Shown here piece by piece: positions 49,496-59,095 of a stretch of 64,000 bases of DNA. How positions within the stretch are numbered: the stretch's first letter is position 1; each line of letters starts with the position of its first letter. The position numbers were made by a program, and so were the translations under genes. Source of the DNA: Candidatus Krumholzibacteriota bacterium (GTDB taxonomy: Bacteria; Krumholzibacteriota; Krumholzibacteriia; JAJRXK01); contig JAJDAC010000027.1 in NCBI GenBank assembly GCA_029262065.1, positions 372,001 to 436,000 on the forward strand. Direction: 5' to 3'. Below the pieces are notes generated by a model. That model did not search any database. It was not told the origin of the DNA and saw nothing but the letters and a program-made list of their open reading frames with translations.

Positions 49496-52400
49496 CTAAG
49501 GCTGTCCCGTGGCGACGAACGCGGCCCAATAGTAGGGATGGGTGTCCATGTTCTCAGCGCGACGTTGGTTCAATACACTCAACGTCGCGGCCTTCACGCT
49601 GGCGCCGGTACTCTTGCCGTCCACCAAACGGGATCGGTAGAGTTCGGTCATCCAATCGCGCGTCCATGCATCGCCCACCGACCATAGGCTCATGATGACC
49701 GTGCGCGCGCCGGCCAGGCGAAACGCGCGTTGCAACCCGAATACGCCCTCGCTGCGCTGAACGTCGCCAACCCCGGTGTCGCAGGCCGAAAGTACCGCCC
49801 ACTCGGTACCCTCCAGGTCGAGCGTCGCGATCTCCTCGCCCGTGAGGATGCCGTCCGCCGCCACCGAAGTCTCTTCGGTTCGCGCGTTGGCGCCAGCCAG
49901 ACTCAGGCCGCACCGCAACATCGGGTTCTGGTTCGCCACCAAGGACTGTTCGTCGGAACTCACCAGTCCACCGACGCCGCGCACACCACGATTCTGGACC
50001 ACGCAGCTCTCGTCGAGGAAGAAGCCGTGGGTAGCCAGGTGGACAATTCTCCGGCCGCTTACCAACTTGCGAAACGCGGATTCGTTGGCCGTTTGGCCGG
50101 TCAGGCGAACGATGTTCGACGTTCCCCAAAGAGCCGCCAGCGCGTTCACCTCTTCGGCCGAGGCGGGGAGCGGTAGGAAGTCGAGCTGCGCGAAGCCGGG
50201 ACAGCTGCTTCGGTTTCCGCGTACCGCGGTTGCGTCGCTGTCGAGTTGCGCTAGTTGCGTGGTGTTGCTCTCGTTGGTATCGAAGTCTGGGTTGCCGACC
50301 ATGAACAGGCCTTCGTTGGTCGACGGCGCCAAGGGCACCAGGTCTCTTTCGGCGTTGGCGTAGTGCAGAACGTACGGATCCTCCACTACGTAGCGTTGAT
50401 CGGGCAGCGGCAGCGCGGCGAAGTTCACCAGGTGCAACGTTGCGTCGGGTACGATGAAGACGTGCTCGGCGCTTGCCAAACGATCCCGCACTGGATCCAA
50501 CGCCAGCTGACGCAGTCGTTCGCCCGCCGCGTAGACCGCCGCGCCTGCTTCTTCGGCTGATCGATCTGCCCCTTCGTAACCCTGACCTACCTCAGAGCGC
50601 CAGGCCTGGACGGCGTCGTCGATTTCCTTCGCCGATCCCAGGTCGGCGATTGAGAGGCCCTGATCGGCAGCCACCAGCACCACGTAGCGTCGGACGTGGG
50701 CAACGTAGTCGTAGGAATTCACGTACGAAAGCACCACGCTGTTTGCGGGCAGACCAGCCAGGAGATCCTTGGTCCGAAGCCGATCTCGCTCGCATTCGCG
50801 CAAGAACGGACCGCTCAAGGCCGCGAGTTTGCGTTCGATCGATTCACGTTTGCGCAACAGATCCGGTTCGGACTCGTCGTACACGCCGATCAACGCCAAC
50901 CGATTCAGCCCGTCCATGACCTCGGCGCGCTGGGCTCGAAGCTCGTTGCCCTCTTTTGATTCGAGGTCTCGTAGAATTTCCTGCCGCGCTACAAGTTCAT
51001 CCACGACCAGTGCGCGCCACGCCATGACCTCGTCCAGCACCCGATCCAGCTTGGCCTCCTGCGGGTGTTTGCTGGCCAGCGTAATCGCCGTGTCCCGGCC
51101 CACGCCGCCCGAACGTTCGGCGGCGTAGATCGTGCCCATGCCTTCGCCCAACGTGCTCAGATCGCGTTGGAGTTTTTGCCGCGCCATGTCAGAGGCGGCG
51201 AGCGCTTTGTCGAGGGCCACCTCGATGTGACCCTGATCGGCCAGGACCAGCGCCTGCGCGTTCAGAACGTTGCCCACCAACCGCGACTGGGGGCCAAACG
51301 TTGCGACCCGAATGGGCAGGCATTTGTCCAGCGCCTCGGCCGCTTCTTCGAGTCGCCCCATGGTGCGATAGGCCTGACCCAGTGGTTCGAGAATGGCGCC
51401 CACAAGTCGGTGATCGGAGCCCAACGATTGTTCGCGGATGGCGAGCGCCTCTTCGTAGTACTCGATCGCGCCACCGGCATTGCCCGTCATGCGCTCGGCG
51501 TAGGCCAACTGGTACAGAGCGTATGCTTCCATGGTGTGACCAGGACCGTGCAGCGCTCGCGTTGCGTCGCGCTGCCTCTGGAAGTACTCACGTGCCTTGT
51601 CGAAATTTCCGGTGCCGGCCTCAATGGACCCCATGCGTTCGAGGGCCACGATCATTCTCATATGGTTGGGCCCCAGGGTACGTTCTATGACACCCAATGC
51701 TCGCACACCAGCGTCGCGCGCCTCTTGCACGTTGCCCAGATTGAGATTCAACTTCGAAAGCTGAAGAAGCACGTTCGCCGTGCGGGGATCGTCTTCGCCG
51801 AACTCCCTGATACACAGTGCAAGCGACCGATCGTAGAGTTCCAGGGCCGCTGCGTACTCGTCCTGGTCGGCGTAGGTGTTGCCCAGGTTGGTGAGTGGTT
51901 GATAGAGGCGAGGGTGATCGGGTCCGAGGGCCTTTTCAAGCAGGTCCAGGGCGCGCCGATTGTATTCTACCCGCGTAGCGTGGTTTCCCCGTCGGCCCTC
52001 CAGAATCCCCAGGATGTTCAGTGCGTTGGCCACGTCGGGATGATCAGCTCCCTTGGCGGCCTCGAGCTGCGCGAGCGCTTGCTCTGCTGCTTGTTGGGCG
52101 GCATCGAAGTCGCCGCCCCGCATCAGGATCACGGCCTTGTCGACCAGGAGGTTGGCGGTACGCGGGTCGCCCGCTGGCACCTCGGTTGCGTGAATCGCCA
52201 GGGCGCGATCGATCGCGGCTTGCGAATCCTCGTGACGTGACAGAGAACGATGGGTTCGGCCCAGCCAGGTGAGGCACTCGGCCACATCAACGTGAATGGG
52301 CCCCACTGCGACTTCACGAATTTCCAGCGCACGTTCCAGATACGGAAGCGCCAGGTCGTACTCGCTGCGCAGATAGTGGAGTCGACCCAGCAGAACCAAG

Positions 52401-52720
52401 GAGTTCGCAATGGGAGGGTCATTCGCCTGGAGAAAGCCTTCACGTAGTTCGAGCGAGCGCTGCGCCAGCTGGAGGGTTTCTTCGTGTTCGAACTTCCCCA
52501 GGCCGAAGAGCGACTCAACCACTTCGTCGATGACCATGGCCGTTTCAAGGTCGCCGTTGAGGTCCTCTTGAAGAAGGGCTCGGGCCTGCTCGGCCGCCTC
52601 TTCGAACTGCGAGTTTGATCGCAGCGTGGCGATGGCTTCCAGGCGCGACTCCAGATCGCCGGCGTGGGCCACGGTGGCGAGGCATAGCCCCAGGCAGATT
52701 CCAATAAGAAGCGTTCGCAT
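49496..52720 (-). CDS. Exported TPR-CHAT protein (caspase-like peptidase), CHAT copy 2
   Basis: 1074 residues from an ATG with GGGAAGGA upstream. Signal peptide RTLLIGICLGLCLATVAHAG. Residues about 30-560 are a dozen kinesin-light-chain-type TPRs (ANSLVLLGRLHYLRSEYDLALPYLERALEI; VANALNILGILEGRRGNHATRVEYNRRAL; LYQPLTNLGNTYADQDEYAAALELYDRSL). The CHAT domain has VHLATHGFFLDE (His about 898) and LSACDTGVGDVQ (Cys about 980), then VIMSLWSVGD and HPYYWAAFV at the end, all typical. Probably periplasmic. Unlike the other two CHAT genes it has no adjacent sigma factor. Confidence 0.88.
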   Translation of the reverse strand: MRTLLIGICLGLCLATVAHAGDLESRLEAIATLRSNSQFEEAAEQARALLQEDLNGDLETAMVIDEVVESLFGLGKFEHEETLQLAQRSLELREGFLQANDPPIANSLVLLGRLHYLRSEYDLALPYLERALEIREVAVGPIHVDVAECLTWLGRTHRSLSRHEDSQAAIDRALAIHATEVPAGDPRTANLLVDKAVILMRGGDFDAAQQAAEQALAQLEAAKGADHPDVANALNILGILEGRRGNHATRVEYNRRALDLLEKALGPDHPRLYQPLTNLGNTYADQDEYAAALELYDRSLALCIREFGEDDPRTANVLLQLSKLNLNLGNVQEARDAGVRALGVIERTLGPNHMRMIVALERMGSIEAGTGNFDKAREYFQRQRDATRALHGPGHTMEAYALYQLAYAERMTGNAGGAIEYYEEALAIREQSLGSDHRLVGAILEPLGQAYRTMGRLEEAAEALDKCLPIRVATFGPQSRLVGNVLNAQALVLADQGHIEVALDKALAASDMARQKLQRDLSTLGEGMGTIYAAERSGGVGRDTAITLASKHPQEAKLDRVLDEVMAWRALVVDELVARQEILRDLESKEGNELRAQRAEVMDGLNRLALIGVYDESEPDLLRKRESIERKLAALSGPFLRECERDRLRTKDLLAGLPANSVVLSYVNSYDYVAHVRRYVVLVAADQGLSIADLGSAKEIDDAVQAWRSEVGQGYEGADRSAEEAGAAVYAAGERLRQLALDPVRDRLASAEHVFIVPDATLHLVNFAALPLPDQRYVVEDPYVLHYANAERDLVPLAPSTNEGLFMVGNPDFDTNESNTTQLAQLDSDATAVRGNRSSCPGFAQLDFLPLPASAEEVNALAALWGTSNIVRLTGQTANESAFRKLVSGRRIVHLATHGFFLDESCVVQNRGVRGVGGLVSSDEQSLVANQNPMLRCGLSLAGANARTEETSVAADGILTGEEIATLDLEGTEWAVLSACDTGVGDVQRSEGVFGLQRAFRLAGARTVIMSLWSVGDAWTRDWMTELYRSRLVDGKSTGASVKAATLSVLNQRRAENMDTHPYYWAAFVATGQP

Positions 52721-52955
52721 GAGTCCTTCCCTCTTGGACAAGGCTGCGTGGGGGCAGAACCGCACAGATACTTCTCCACTCTAGCTGAGTTCTTTGTCCG
52801 TGGGAAATCTCTCCTGACCTCCGTTCCCCCGGCGAGCCCCGGCTTGCGCCACGGTCGCGTACTTGGGTAGTATCGCCACACGCGATTCGCAACCAAAGGA
52901 CCCACAACTACGACGCGGTGAACAGCAGCTCCAGGATTCCCAGGAGAAGCCACCC

Positions 52956-54842
52956 ATGAGGTCGAAGCTCGCCCTTCGCCCGCCCGCCCCGTGCCGCCTT
53001 GGTGAGCGCACCTTGCGTCTCACGTGCGCCGTTTTTTTCCTTCTGTTGTCCGGTGCGCAAGCGCGCGCGCAAACCTGGACCTTCACCGACGTGACCACTT
53101 CCGCCGGGTTGAACTATCAACACGGCTACGTTGGTGGCGCCATCACCATGCCACAGATCATTGGCGGCGGCGTAGCCGTAGGCGACTACGACGACGACGG
53201 ATTCGACGATCTGTTTCTGGTACGCGGTGACATCGGCTCGAACCTTCTGTTCAGAAACCTCGGGAACGGATCGTTCGAAGAGGTAGCGGCGCTGGCTGGC
53301 GTTGCGTCCAGCGGAATATCGTGTGCCGGGCCGGTGTTTGCCGACTATGACGGCGACGGTTGGCTCGACCTTTTCGTGGGCGGTGTCGAAGGTACCGGCC
53401 CACAGATGTTTCGCAATCTCGGCGACGGTACATTCAACGACGCCACCTCCAGTTGCGGAATCGATTCTTCCTTCGACACGTTTTCAGCCGCGTTCGCCGA
53501 TCACGACCGCGACGGTGACCTGGATGTGTTCCTGACGCACTGGAGTGGGTTTGGTGGCACCGCCAATCATCTGTGGCGTAACAACGGAAACGGCACGTTC
53601 AGCGCTATCGATTTCCAGGCCGGTATCGTTGGCTTCGATTTGAATGACCTGAGTTTCACGCCCAACTTTGCTGACATCAACAACGACATGTGGCCCGATC
53701 TGTTGATTGCCAGCGACAAGCAGGCGTCGCAGGTCTTCCTGAACGATGGTGACGGAACGTTCACCTGCGATCAGGGAGTGTATACCGACGAGAATGGCAT
53801 GGGCGGCTCGGTGGCCGACTACGACAACGATGGCGATCTGGATTGGTTCGTCTCGAGTATCTGGGAAGCCGATGGTGTACCCGATGGCGGTTGGGGTGTT
53901 TCAGGCAACCGTATGTATCGCAATCTGGGCAATGGCACGTTTGAAGATGCGACCGACGCAGCTGGTGTTCGCGCGGGACACTGGGGTTGGGGCAGCAGTT
54001 TCGCCGACCTGAACAACGACGGTCATCTGGACCTGTTGCATGTGAACGGATGGCCGCACCCAACGTTCGACACCGATCCCGCGGTGGTCTTCGTGGCCAA
54101 CGGCGACGCTACCTTCACCGAGCGGGCGCTCGAACTTGGTCTGGCCGACACGGGTCAAGGACGAGGCGTCGCGTGCTTCGACTACGACCGCGACGGTGAC
54201 CTCGACGTGTTCATCGCCAACAACTCACAACCGCCCCGACTCTACCGCAACGACGGTGGTAACGAACAGAACCACCTGGTCGTTCGATTGAATGGACTGG
54301 CACCCAATACCCAGGCCATCGGTGCACGGATCTATGTAACCCACGGGAGCACCACCCAGATGCGCGAACTCGCGTGCGGCAGCAACTTCCTGTCGCAGAA
54401 TCCGGTGGAGGCCCACTTCGGTATGGGACAGGTCCTACAGGCCGACGAAGTCCGGATCCGTTGGCCCGGTGGATACGAGAGCGTTCTGACCGGAGTCGCG
54501 GTGAATCAAACTCTCGATTTGGATCAGCCCGGGGTGTCGTCTACGCCGGGCGCGTTCGGATCCGCGTTGCATACCCTGGAAAGCGTTGTTCCCAACCCGT
54601 TTCGACTCGACACACGCATTCGTTTCCGCCTGGCGTTCGATGAGCACGCCGAACTGAAGGTCTACGATACCGCCGGTAGGTTGGTACGGACGTTGGCCGA
54701 CGAGCATCTTCCGGCCGGGCAACACGTCATTCAGTGGAATGGAAAAAGCGACGCTGGCCATTCCGTGTCGCGGGGAATCTACCTGCTACGTTTGCATAGC
54801 CACACGCAGACCATCACCCGCAAGCTCCTGAACATCCGGTAG
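52956..54842 (+). CDS. FG-GAP/VCBS surface protein of the CRTAC1 type with ASPIC/UnbV domain and sorting tail
   Basis: 628 residues from an ATG with AGGAGAAG upstream. Signal peptide LRLTCAVFFLLLSGAQARAQ. A seven- to eight-blade FG-GAP propeller (VAVGDYDDDGFDDLFLVRGD; FADYDGDGWLDLFVGG; DHDRDGDLDVFLTHWS; DYDNDGDLDWFVSS; FDYDRDGDLDVFIANNSQ) is followed by ASPIC/UnbV (NHLVVRLNGL...AIGARIYVTHG...VRIRWPGGYESVL) and the sorting tail (VVPNPFRLDTRIRFRL, LKVYDTAGRLVRTLADE). This is the domain order of CRTAC1/UnbV proteins. Its gene is divergent from the CHAT copy-2 gene. Confidence 0.88.
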   Translation: MRSKLALRPPAPCRLGERTLRLTCAVFFLLLSGAQARAQTWTFTDVTTSAGLNYQHGYVGGAITMPQIIGGGVAVGDYDDDGFDDLFLVRGDIGSNLLFRNLGNGSFEEVAALAGVASSGISCAGPVFADYDGDGWLDLFVGGVEGTGPQMFRNLGDGTFNDATSSCGIDSSFDTFSAAFADHDRDGDLDVFLTHWSGFGGTANHLWRNNGNGTFSAIDFQAGIVGFDLNDLSFTPNFADINNDMWPDLLIASDKQASQVFLNDGDGTFTCDQGVYTDENGMGGSVADYDNDGDLDWFVSSIWEADGVPDGGWGVSGNRMYRNLGNGTFEDATDAAGVRAGHWGWGSSFADLNNDGHLDLLHVNGWPHPTFDTDPAVVFVANGDATFTERALELGLADTGQGRGVACFDYDRDGDLDVFIANNSQPPRLYRNDGGNEQNHLVVRLNGLAPNTQAIGARIYVTHGSTTQMRELACGSNFLSQNPVEAHFGMGQVLQADEVRIRWPGGYESVLTGVAVNQTLDLDQPGVSSTPGAFGSALHTLESVVPNPFRLDTRIRFRLAFDEHAELKVYDTAGRLVRTLADEHLPAGQHVIQWNGKSDAGHSVSRGIYLLRLHSHTQTITRKLLNIR

Positions 54843-54863
54843 CGACCGGAAACGAGGGTGCCG

Positions 54864-55511
54864 TCACCGTGCCAAACGCGCGGCGCGACTCGCCACTACC
54901 AATGCGGGCGCCAGGGCCAACGCGTACCACGCCCATGGAAAACGTCCGGGCATGGCCCCACCCGCTATTTGTGGAGCCTCCCACATGAAAATGGCCAGCA
55001 ACGCGATGGCACTGGCCACCACGATGCCCCAATCCAGCCGCGACATGTGCGGACTGCGTCCCTGCAGGTGCAGCCACTCGATCACGGTGCCCGCAACCAC
55101 CATGATCAGGGCAATGGCCGCGGCCGAAAGCACCGGACCCGTCCACGGCAGCGGAATGAGGAACAGGATGTCATTGGTGAACAGGCTCTCTGGCCAACCC
55201 AGCATGACCTTCAGCCATACGTAGTAGAAGATGTCCCAGACCCCGAATACTACCAGGAACACCGCGAACCGACGCCAAGCCTGCGCGAACGCCACCTGGG
55301 CCACACCGACGATCATGATGACCGTGGCCACTTCCCGCCCTATTTCCACCGCGGCCACCGGGCCCTCGATGATGACCAATGGGAATCGGAAACCGTCGGG
55401 GTAGTACAGCTGACGCAGGTACACGACCACCGCCGCTTCCAGTTGGGCCATGGCCACCGAGAACAGGACGATCCATATCCACTTGCTTCGCGCGAAGGTC
55501 GGAGTGCTCAT
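54864..55511 (-). CDS. Hypothetical polytopic membrane protein
   Basis: 215 residues with about six membrane helices (WIWIVLFSVAMAQLEAAVVVYL; VATVIMIVGVAQVAFA; FAVFLVVFGVWDIFYYVWL; GPVLSAAAIALIMVVAGTVIEWL; IVVASAIALLAIFMW; ALALAPALVVASRAARL). No family recognised. It converges on the preceding surface-protein gene; no partner is apparent. Confidence 0.75.
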   Translation of the reverse strand: MSTPTFARSKWIWIVLFSVAMAQLEAAVVVYLRQLYYPDGFRFPLVIIEGPVAAVEIGREVATVIMIVGVAQVAFAQAWRRFAVFLVVFGVWDIFYYVWLKVMLGWPESLFTNDILFLIPLPWTGPVLSAAAIALIMVVAGTVIEWLHLQGRSPHMSRLDWGIVVASAIALLAIFMWEAPQIAGGAMPGRFPWAWYALALAPALVVASRAARLAR

Positions 55512-55567
55512 ACGCCCAGAATACCGGGTAGCAAGACAGGTTGGAAGTCCTTGGCCGCAAACAAGGA

Positions 55568-55596
55568 ACGGGCCCGGAATTGGATTCCGGGCCCGT
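55568..55596 (-). terminator. Strong GC hairpin after the Cys-rich surface protein gene
   Basis: ACGGGCCCGGAA and TTCCGGGCCCGT form a perfect 12-bp stem with a TTGGA loop. On the minus strand it is followed by TCCTTGTTTG. It separates the Cys-rich gene (stop 55690) from the membrane-protein gene. Confidence 0.65.
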
Positions 55597-55689
55597 CTCC
55601 GGCGAGTGACCTCCGCTCCGAACTGGAAGTCACCCGTTCGATTGAAGCGGTCCTCCTGAACCTCGATCAGAGGGCCTCTTCAAAGCGAT

Positions 55690-57912
55690 CTACTTGACCA
55701 GAAGCATCTTTCTCGCGGTTTCACCGTCGGTCGTGGTCAGGCGATAGAAGTACGTGCCCGAACTCACATGCTGCCGCTGTTCGTCCAGTCCGTCCCACGT
55801 AACGGTATGTTCGCCGGCGGAGAGTTCACCTTCCACCAGGGTACGCACGAGTGCACCGCGCAGGTCGAACACCGCCAGTCGAGATGGTCCCCTCGTGCCC
55901 ACGTAGAACGAGATGTTCGTCTTGGGATTGAACGGATTGGGATGATTCGCATCCAGGCGCGAAGCGCGGGTGGGCAACGTGGTTCCCGTGGGCTCATCGC
56001 CGGGCCGGGATTCGTCATCTTCAGGAAAGCCGGGAAGCTCGGGCAGTGCGCCCGGCACGGGCTTCAGAATGACGACCATCTCCACGTAGGCTGGCGGTAG
56101 GAGCACGCCGGGAATTTCCATCGTCAGCGTGGATCCGCAGTTGCACCCAACGAATCCGTTGAAGTAGGCGCAGGCCGGCACGATCCACTCGTGCGGGTTG
56201 GGCGACTGGAAGTCGGCGCAGTTGCCGGACTCGCAATCGACCTCGCAGCTGTTGGGCCCACCGGTGGGGATGACGTTCAGGTCGACGATCTCGCTGGCGA
56301 CCATGAGGCCGTCCACGAGGACCTGGGCTTCGAACGAAAGGTCGTGGAACTGCGTGGGGTCGCTGACCGCGGCGTATGCCTCGAACGCTATGTCCGCGGC
56401 GCCGGTGCCGTTAGGTGTGACCTGTACATTGCGTACGCCCCGGTTCCATCCCGACGGGATTCCGCCGAATGTGGTTTGAAGCGTGTCGTCGGTCGTGTCC
56501 AGCTCGGGCGCGCCACGATCGGTCCTTACGAAGGACACGCTCAGTTCATCACCGGGATTCAGGTCGATGCCGGGAAAGTTCGGCGCCAACCAGTAGCCAC
56601 AGTCGCAATCGGCTCCACCGGGGCCCACGCCATCGAGCTTGCATAGCATGGTGTTGAATACGCCGTCGATGTACATGGGTCCACAGTTCGACCCGCACGA
56701 AGATTCGCAGCTCAAACCCGGGCCCAGCGTCGCGGCCTCGATGACGATGGGCAGCCCGGTGGGGATGCCGTTCACGGAAAGCTCTACTTGGCCAGACAGG
56801 TCCAACGTGCCCTGTGTGCCGTCCACTTCGATCGCCAACACGGGGTTGACGTCCCACTTGCCAGGTGCAGTTTCACTGCGGGCGACGCCAATGGAATGCA
56901 CGCGGCGGTTCCATCCCCCGCCGCCAGAAGGATCGTACTCGACCGTGAGTTCTATCCAACCCTTGTGGGGATCGCTGGCGGGTTCGGGAACGCTGCCGGG
57001 TACGGGTCGAAGTATGACTTCCACTATGTCGCCGGCGCCGGCACCAGGGTCGGGAAATTCCGACAGGATCCAGTAGCCGCAGTCACAATCCACGCCGCCG
57101 CCGGGGATCTGCCCGTCGATCTTGCACGTCATGGTGTTGATCACGCCGTCTACGTACAGACCGCCGCAGCCGCCGCCACAATTGGATTCGCAGTCACCGC
57201 CACCCAAACCGTCATAGCGTAGATCGATCAAGTCGGAAGCCACGGCTACGCCGTTGACCCGTAGTTCTATTTCCATATCCAGGTCCAGGGCGTAGTCGCC
57301 TGAAGCACCGATGTTGCTGACGATCAGGTGTCGATTGGCGCCCCCGGTGGTCTCCGGGGGGAGAACGGCCACTTCCCGAAGCTCTCGCTTCCAGGTGTGG
57401 GGGCGCCCATCGAACACGTGCCGGGCCAGGTCGTTGGACGTATCGATCTCCGGCATGGAAGTAGTCGTGGGAAACACGCGCAGATCAAGTGCGTCTCCTG
57501 GCTGCAGGTTCTCACCGTCGAAGCCGGCCGTGAACCAGTAACCGCAGTCGCAGTCACCGGGACCGTCTTCGTGGCAGGTCATGGTGTTGATAACGCCGTC
57601 GACGTACAGGCCGCCGCAGCCTTGGCCGCAGTTGAACTCGCAGCTCCCCTGCGGACCGTCGGTTTGAATACTGATGATGCGGCGGGGGCGACTGGTGCCG
57701 TTGACACTGAGTTCGAGTTCCAGGGACAAGTCGATGGGGGCACTGCTTCCACTGGCGTGGATGTCGAGCAGGCCAATGATCGACCAACCCCCCGCGTCGT
57801 CCGGTTGGACGGCCACCTCACGGACGGATCGATCCCACGTGCCCTGGGAAAGGGCCGGGCTCGAGAACAGCAGTATCAAACCGCATATATATAGAACCGG
57901 AATGACTCGCAT
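55690..57912 (-). CDS. Surface protein of four Cys-rich repeat modules with sorting tail
   Basis: 740 residues from an ATG with AGGAGGT upstream. Signal peptide RVIPVLYICGLILLFSSPAL. Four modules of about 140-170 residues follow (starts about 24, 175, 335, 490). Modules 1-3 share W.R.VR...V (opening), a central C.S/F.NCG..CG.LYVDGV.NTM.C..DG and DCDCGYW, then a LxPGD and V.R...V.E/P section. Module 4 has a modified Cys set. The four end in the usual FlgD/T9SS tail (NHPNPFNPKTNISFYVGTRG, LAVFDLRGALVRTLVEG). I do not recognise the module. The eight-odd cysteines per unit suggest a disulfide-stabilised binding fold. Confidence 0.8.
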   Translation of the reverse strand: MRVIPVLYICGLILLFSSPALSQGTWDRSVREVAVQPDDAGGWSIIGLLDIHASGSSAPIDLSLELELSVNGTSRPRRIISIQTDGPQGSCEFNCGQGCGGLYVDGVINTMTCHEDGPGDCDCGYWFTAGFDGENLQPGDALDLRVFPTTTSMPEIDTSNDLARHVFDGRPHTWKRELREVAVLPPETTGGANRHLIVSNIGASGDYALDLDMEIELRVNGVAVASDLIDLRYDGLGGGDCESNCGGGCGGLYVDGVINTMTCKIDGQIPGGGVDCDCGYWILSEFPDPGAGAGDIVEVILRPVPGSVPEPASDPHKGWIELTVEYDPSGGGGWNRRVHSIGVARSETAPGKWDVNPVLAIEVDGTQGTLDLSGQVELSVNGIPTGLPIVIEAATLGPGLSCESSCGSNCGPMYIDGVFNTMLCKLDGVGPGGADCDCGYWLAPNFPGIDLNPGDELSVSFVRTDRGAPELDTTDDTLQTTFGGIPSGWNRGVRNVQVTPNGTGAADIAFEAYAAVSDPTQFHDLSFEAQVLVDGLMVASEIVDLNVIPTGGPNSCEVDCESGNCADFQSPNPHEWIVPACAYFNGFVGCNCGSTLTMEIPGVLLPPAYVEMVVILKPVPGALPELPGFPEDDESRPGDEPTGTTLPTRASRLDANHPNPFNPKTNISFYVGTRGPSRLAVFDLRGALVRTLVEGELSAGEHTVTWDGLDEQRQHVSSGTYFYRLTTTDGETARKMLLVK

Positions 57913-58070
57913 TGCAGTTACCTCCTCATGGGTTATCGCTGTTCCTGAGATCACCCTGGAGATGCCGCCCGAACCCCGGTTGCTGCAGACAAATCGATGG
58001 GAGAGCATTTTTTTTCACATAGTTGTATCAATCACCACCCCGAGGGCCCCTCTTTCACCAGGAGGACACC

Positions 58071-58643
58071 TTGAAGCAGAAACGTGAACAGGCAGCGAAG
58101 CCCGAGCCCTCCAACGAGAGTCTCCTGACTCGTTGTGCGAACGGCGATGATGGCGCCTGGGCTCACCTGGTGGATCGGTACAAGCGACTCGTGTACTCGG
58201 CCATTCTGGGCTTCGGCCTCTCACCTGAAGACACCGCCGATGCTTTCCAGGATGTGTGGATCGAGCTACACCAATCCGTACATCGAATTCGGCAGCCGGA
58301 GGCGCTGGCCACGTGGCTGTTGGTGTGCGCGCGCCGCCGTGCCTACAAGCTTGCAACCAAGCAGCGGGCGAGGACGATGTGCGGTCTAAGCGAAACGCTC
58401 ATCGATCCGGGTCAGGCTCCTTCCGACGCTATCGAACGTGAGGACCGCCGACAACGAATCGAGCGTGCGCTCGTGCGCATCGGTGGCATTCAAGCCGAAC
58501 TGTTGCGACAGCTGTTTCTTACCGAACCGCGACCCTCCTATCAGGAAATTGCCAAGCGCTCGAGCATAGCGCAGGGCTCCATTGGGCCACTGCGCGCTCG
58601 CGCTATCGCTCGTCTCCGACGAATTCTCGAAAAGGAGGCATGA
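58071..58643 (+). CDS. ECF-type sigma factor, head of the CHAT-subtilase operon
   Basis: 190 residues. Start is a TTG with AGGAGG 5-6 bp upstream. Region 2 is LTRCANGDDGAWAHLVDRYKRLVYSAILGFGLSPEDTADAFQDVWIEL...WLLVCARRRAYKLATKQ; region 4 is LLRQLFLTEPRPSYQEIAKRSSIAQGSIGPLRARAIARLRRIL. The stop overlaps the next gene. The pair of helices and spacing are those of RpoE-like factors. It lies 158 bp from the divergent Cys-rich surface gene, with no clear promoter motif. Confidence 0.87.
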   Translation: MKQKREQAAKPEPSNESLLTRCANGDDGAWAHLVDRYKRLVYSAILGFGLSPEDTADAFQDVWIELHQSVHRIRQPEALATWLLVCARRRAYKLATKQRARTMCGLSETLIDPGQAPSDAIEREDRRQRIERALVRIGGIQAELLRQLFLTEPRPSYQEIAKRSSIAQGSIGPLRARAIARLRRILEKEA

Positions 58644-59095
58644 TGTCAGATCGACACGATCAATCCGGCACCGATCGGCATCTCGAAGACCTTGCGTCAT
58701 ACGCCAAGAACCGCCCAACCGACCTTTGCGCTCCGCGTCCCCGGTGGCTGATCTCCGCGCCCCAACGTCCGGAGGACGTGCGCGGTGACGATGCATCTTC
58801 CTCGTTGAGCCCGCGCACGTTTGCATATTCGTTTCCCGATCTGGATGTGGGTCTCGAAGTCAAACCTCCGCTTGGGCGCGGCCTATGGAACATCAAAGGA
58901 AAGGTGTATGTAGCATCGCCAGAAGATCAGACGGTATCGGTGTTCCTGATCGAGGACGATCACGTACTCGCAAGCTCCGGGGTTGCCGACGGCGGCGACT
59001 TCTCCATGGAAGAGCCCGCGAGTTTTGACTGGCATCTGGAGTTCCATCTGCCCAGTGGCAGCGCGATGCGCGTGGATTGTCCATTCCAACCATGA
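58640..59095 (+). CDS. Unrecognised 151-residue protein between sigma and CHAT genes
   Basis: Two ATGs (58640, 58643) overlap the sigma stop and have GGAGG upstream. The N-terminal 60 residues are polar (HLEDLASYAKNRPTDLCAPRPRWLISAPQRP) and the C-terminal half is beta-rich (GLEVKPPLGRGLWNIKGKVYV; TVSVFLIEDDHVLASSGVA; FDWHLEFHLPSGSAMRVDC). No signal peptide, membrane helix or zinc finger is visible. Its stop overlaps the CHAT start (ATGA). By position it may regulate the sigma factor or be the CHAT substrate; neither is shown by sequence. Confidence 0.75.
   Translation: MMSDRHDQSGTDRHLEDLASYAKNRPTDLCAPRPRWLISAPQRPEDVRGDDASSSLSPRTFAYSFPDLDVGLEVKPPLGRGLWNIKGKVYVASPEDQTVSVFLIEDDHVLASSGVADGGDFSMEEPASFDWHLEFHLPSGSAMRVDCPFQP

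Noticed and set aside
51065-52240. 391-codon plus-strand frame opposite the TPR part of CHAT copy 2
   Set aside because: The minus-strand frame has clear TPR and CHAT motifs and a signal peptide; the plus frame has none.
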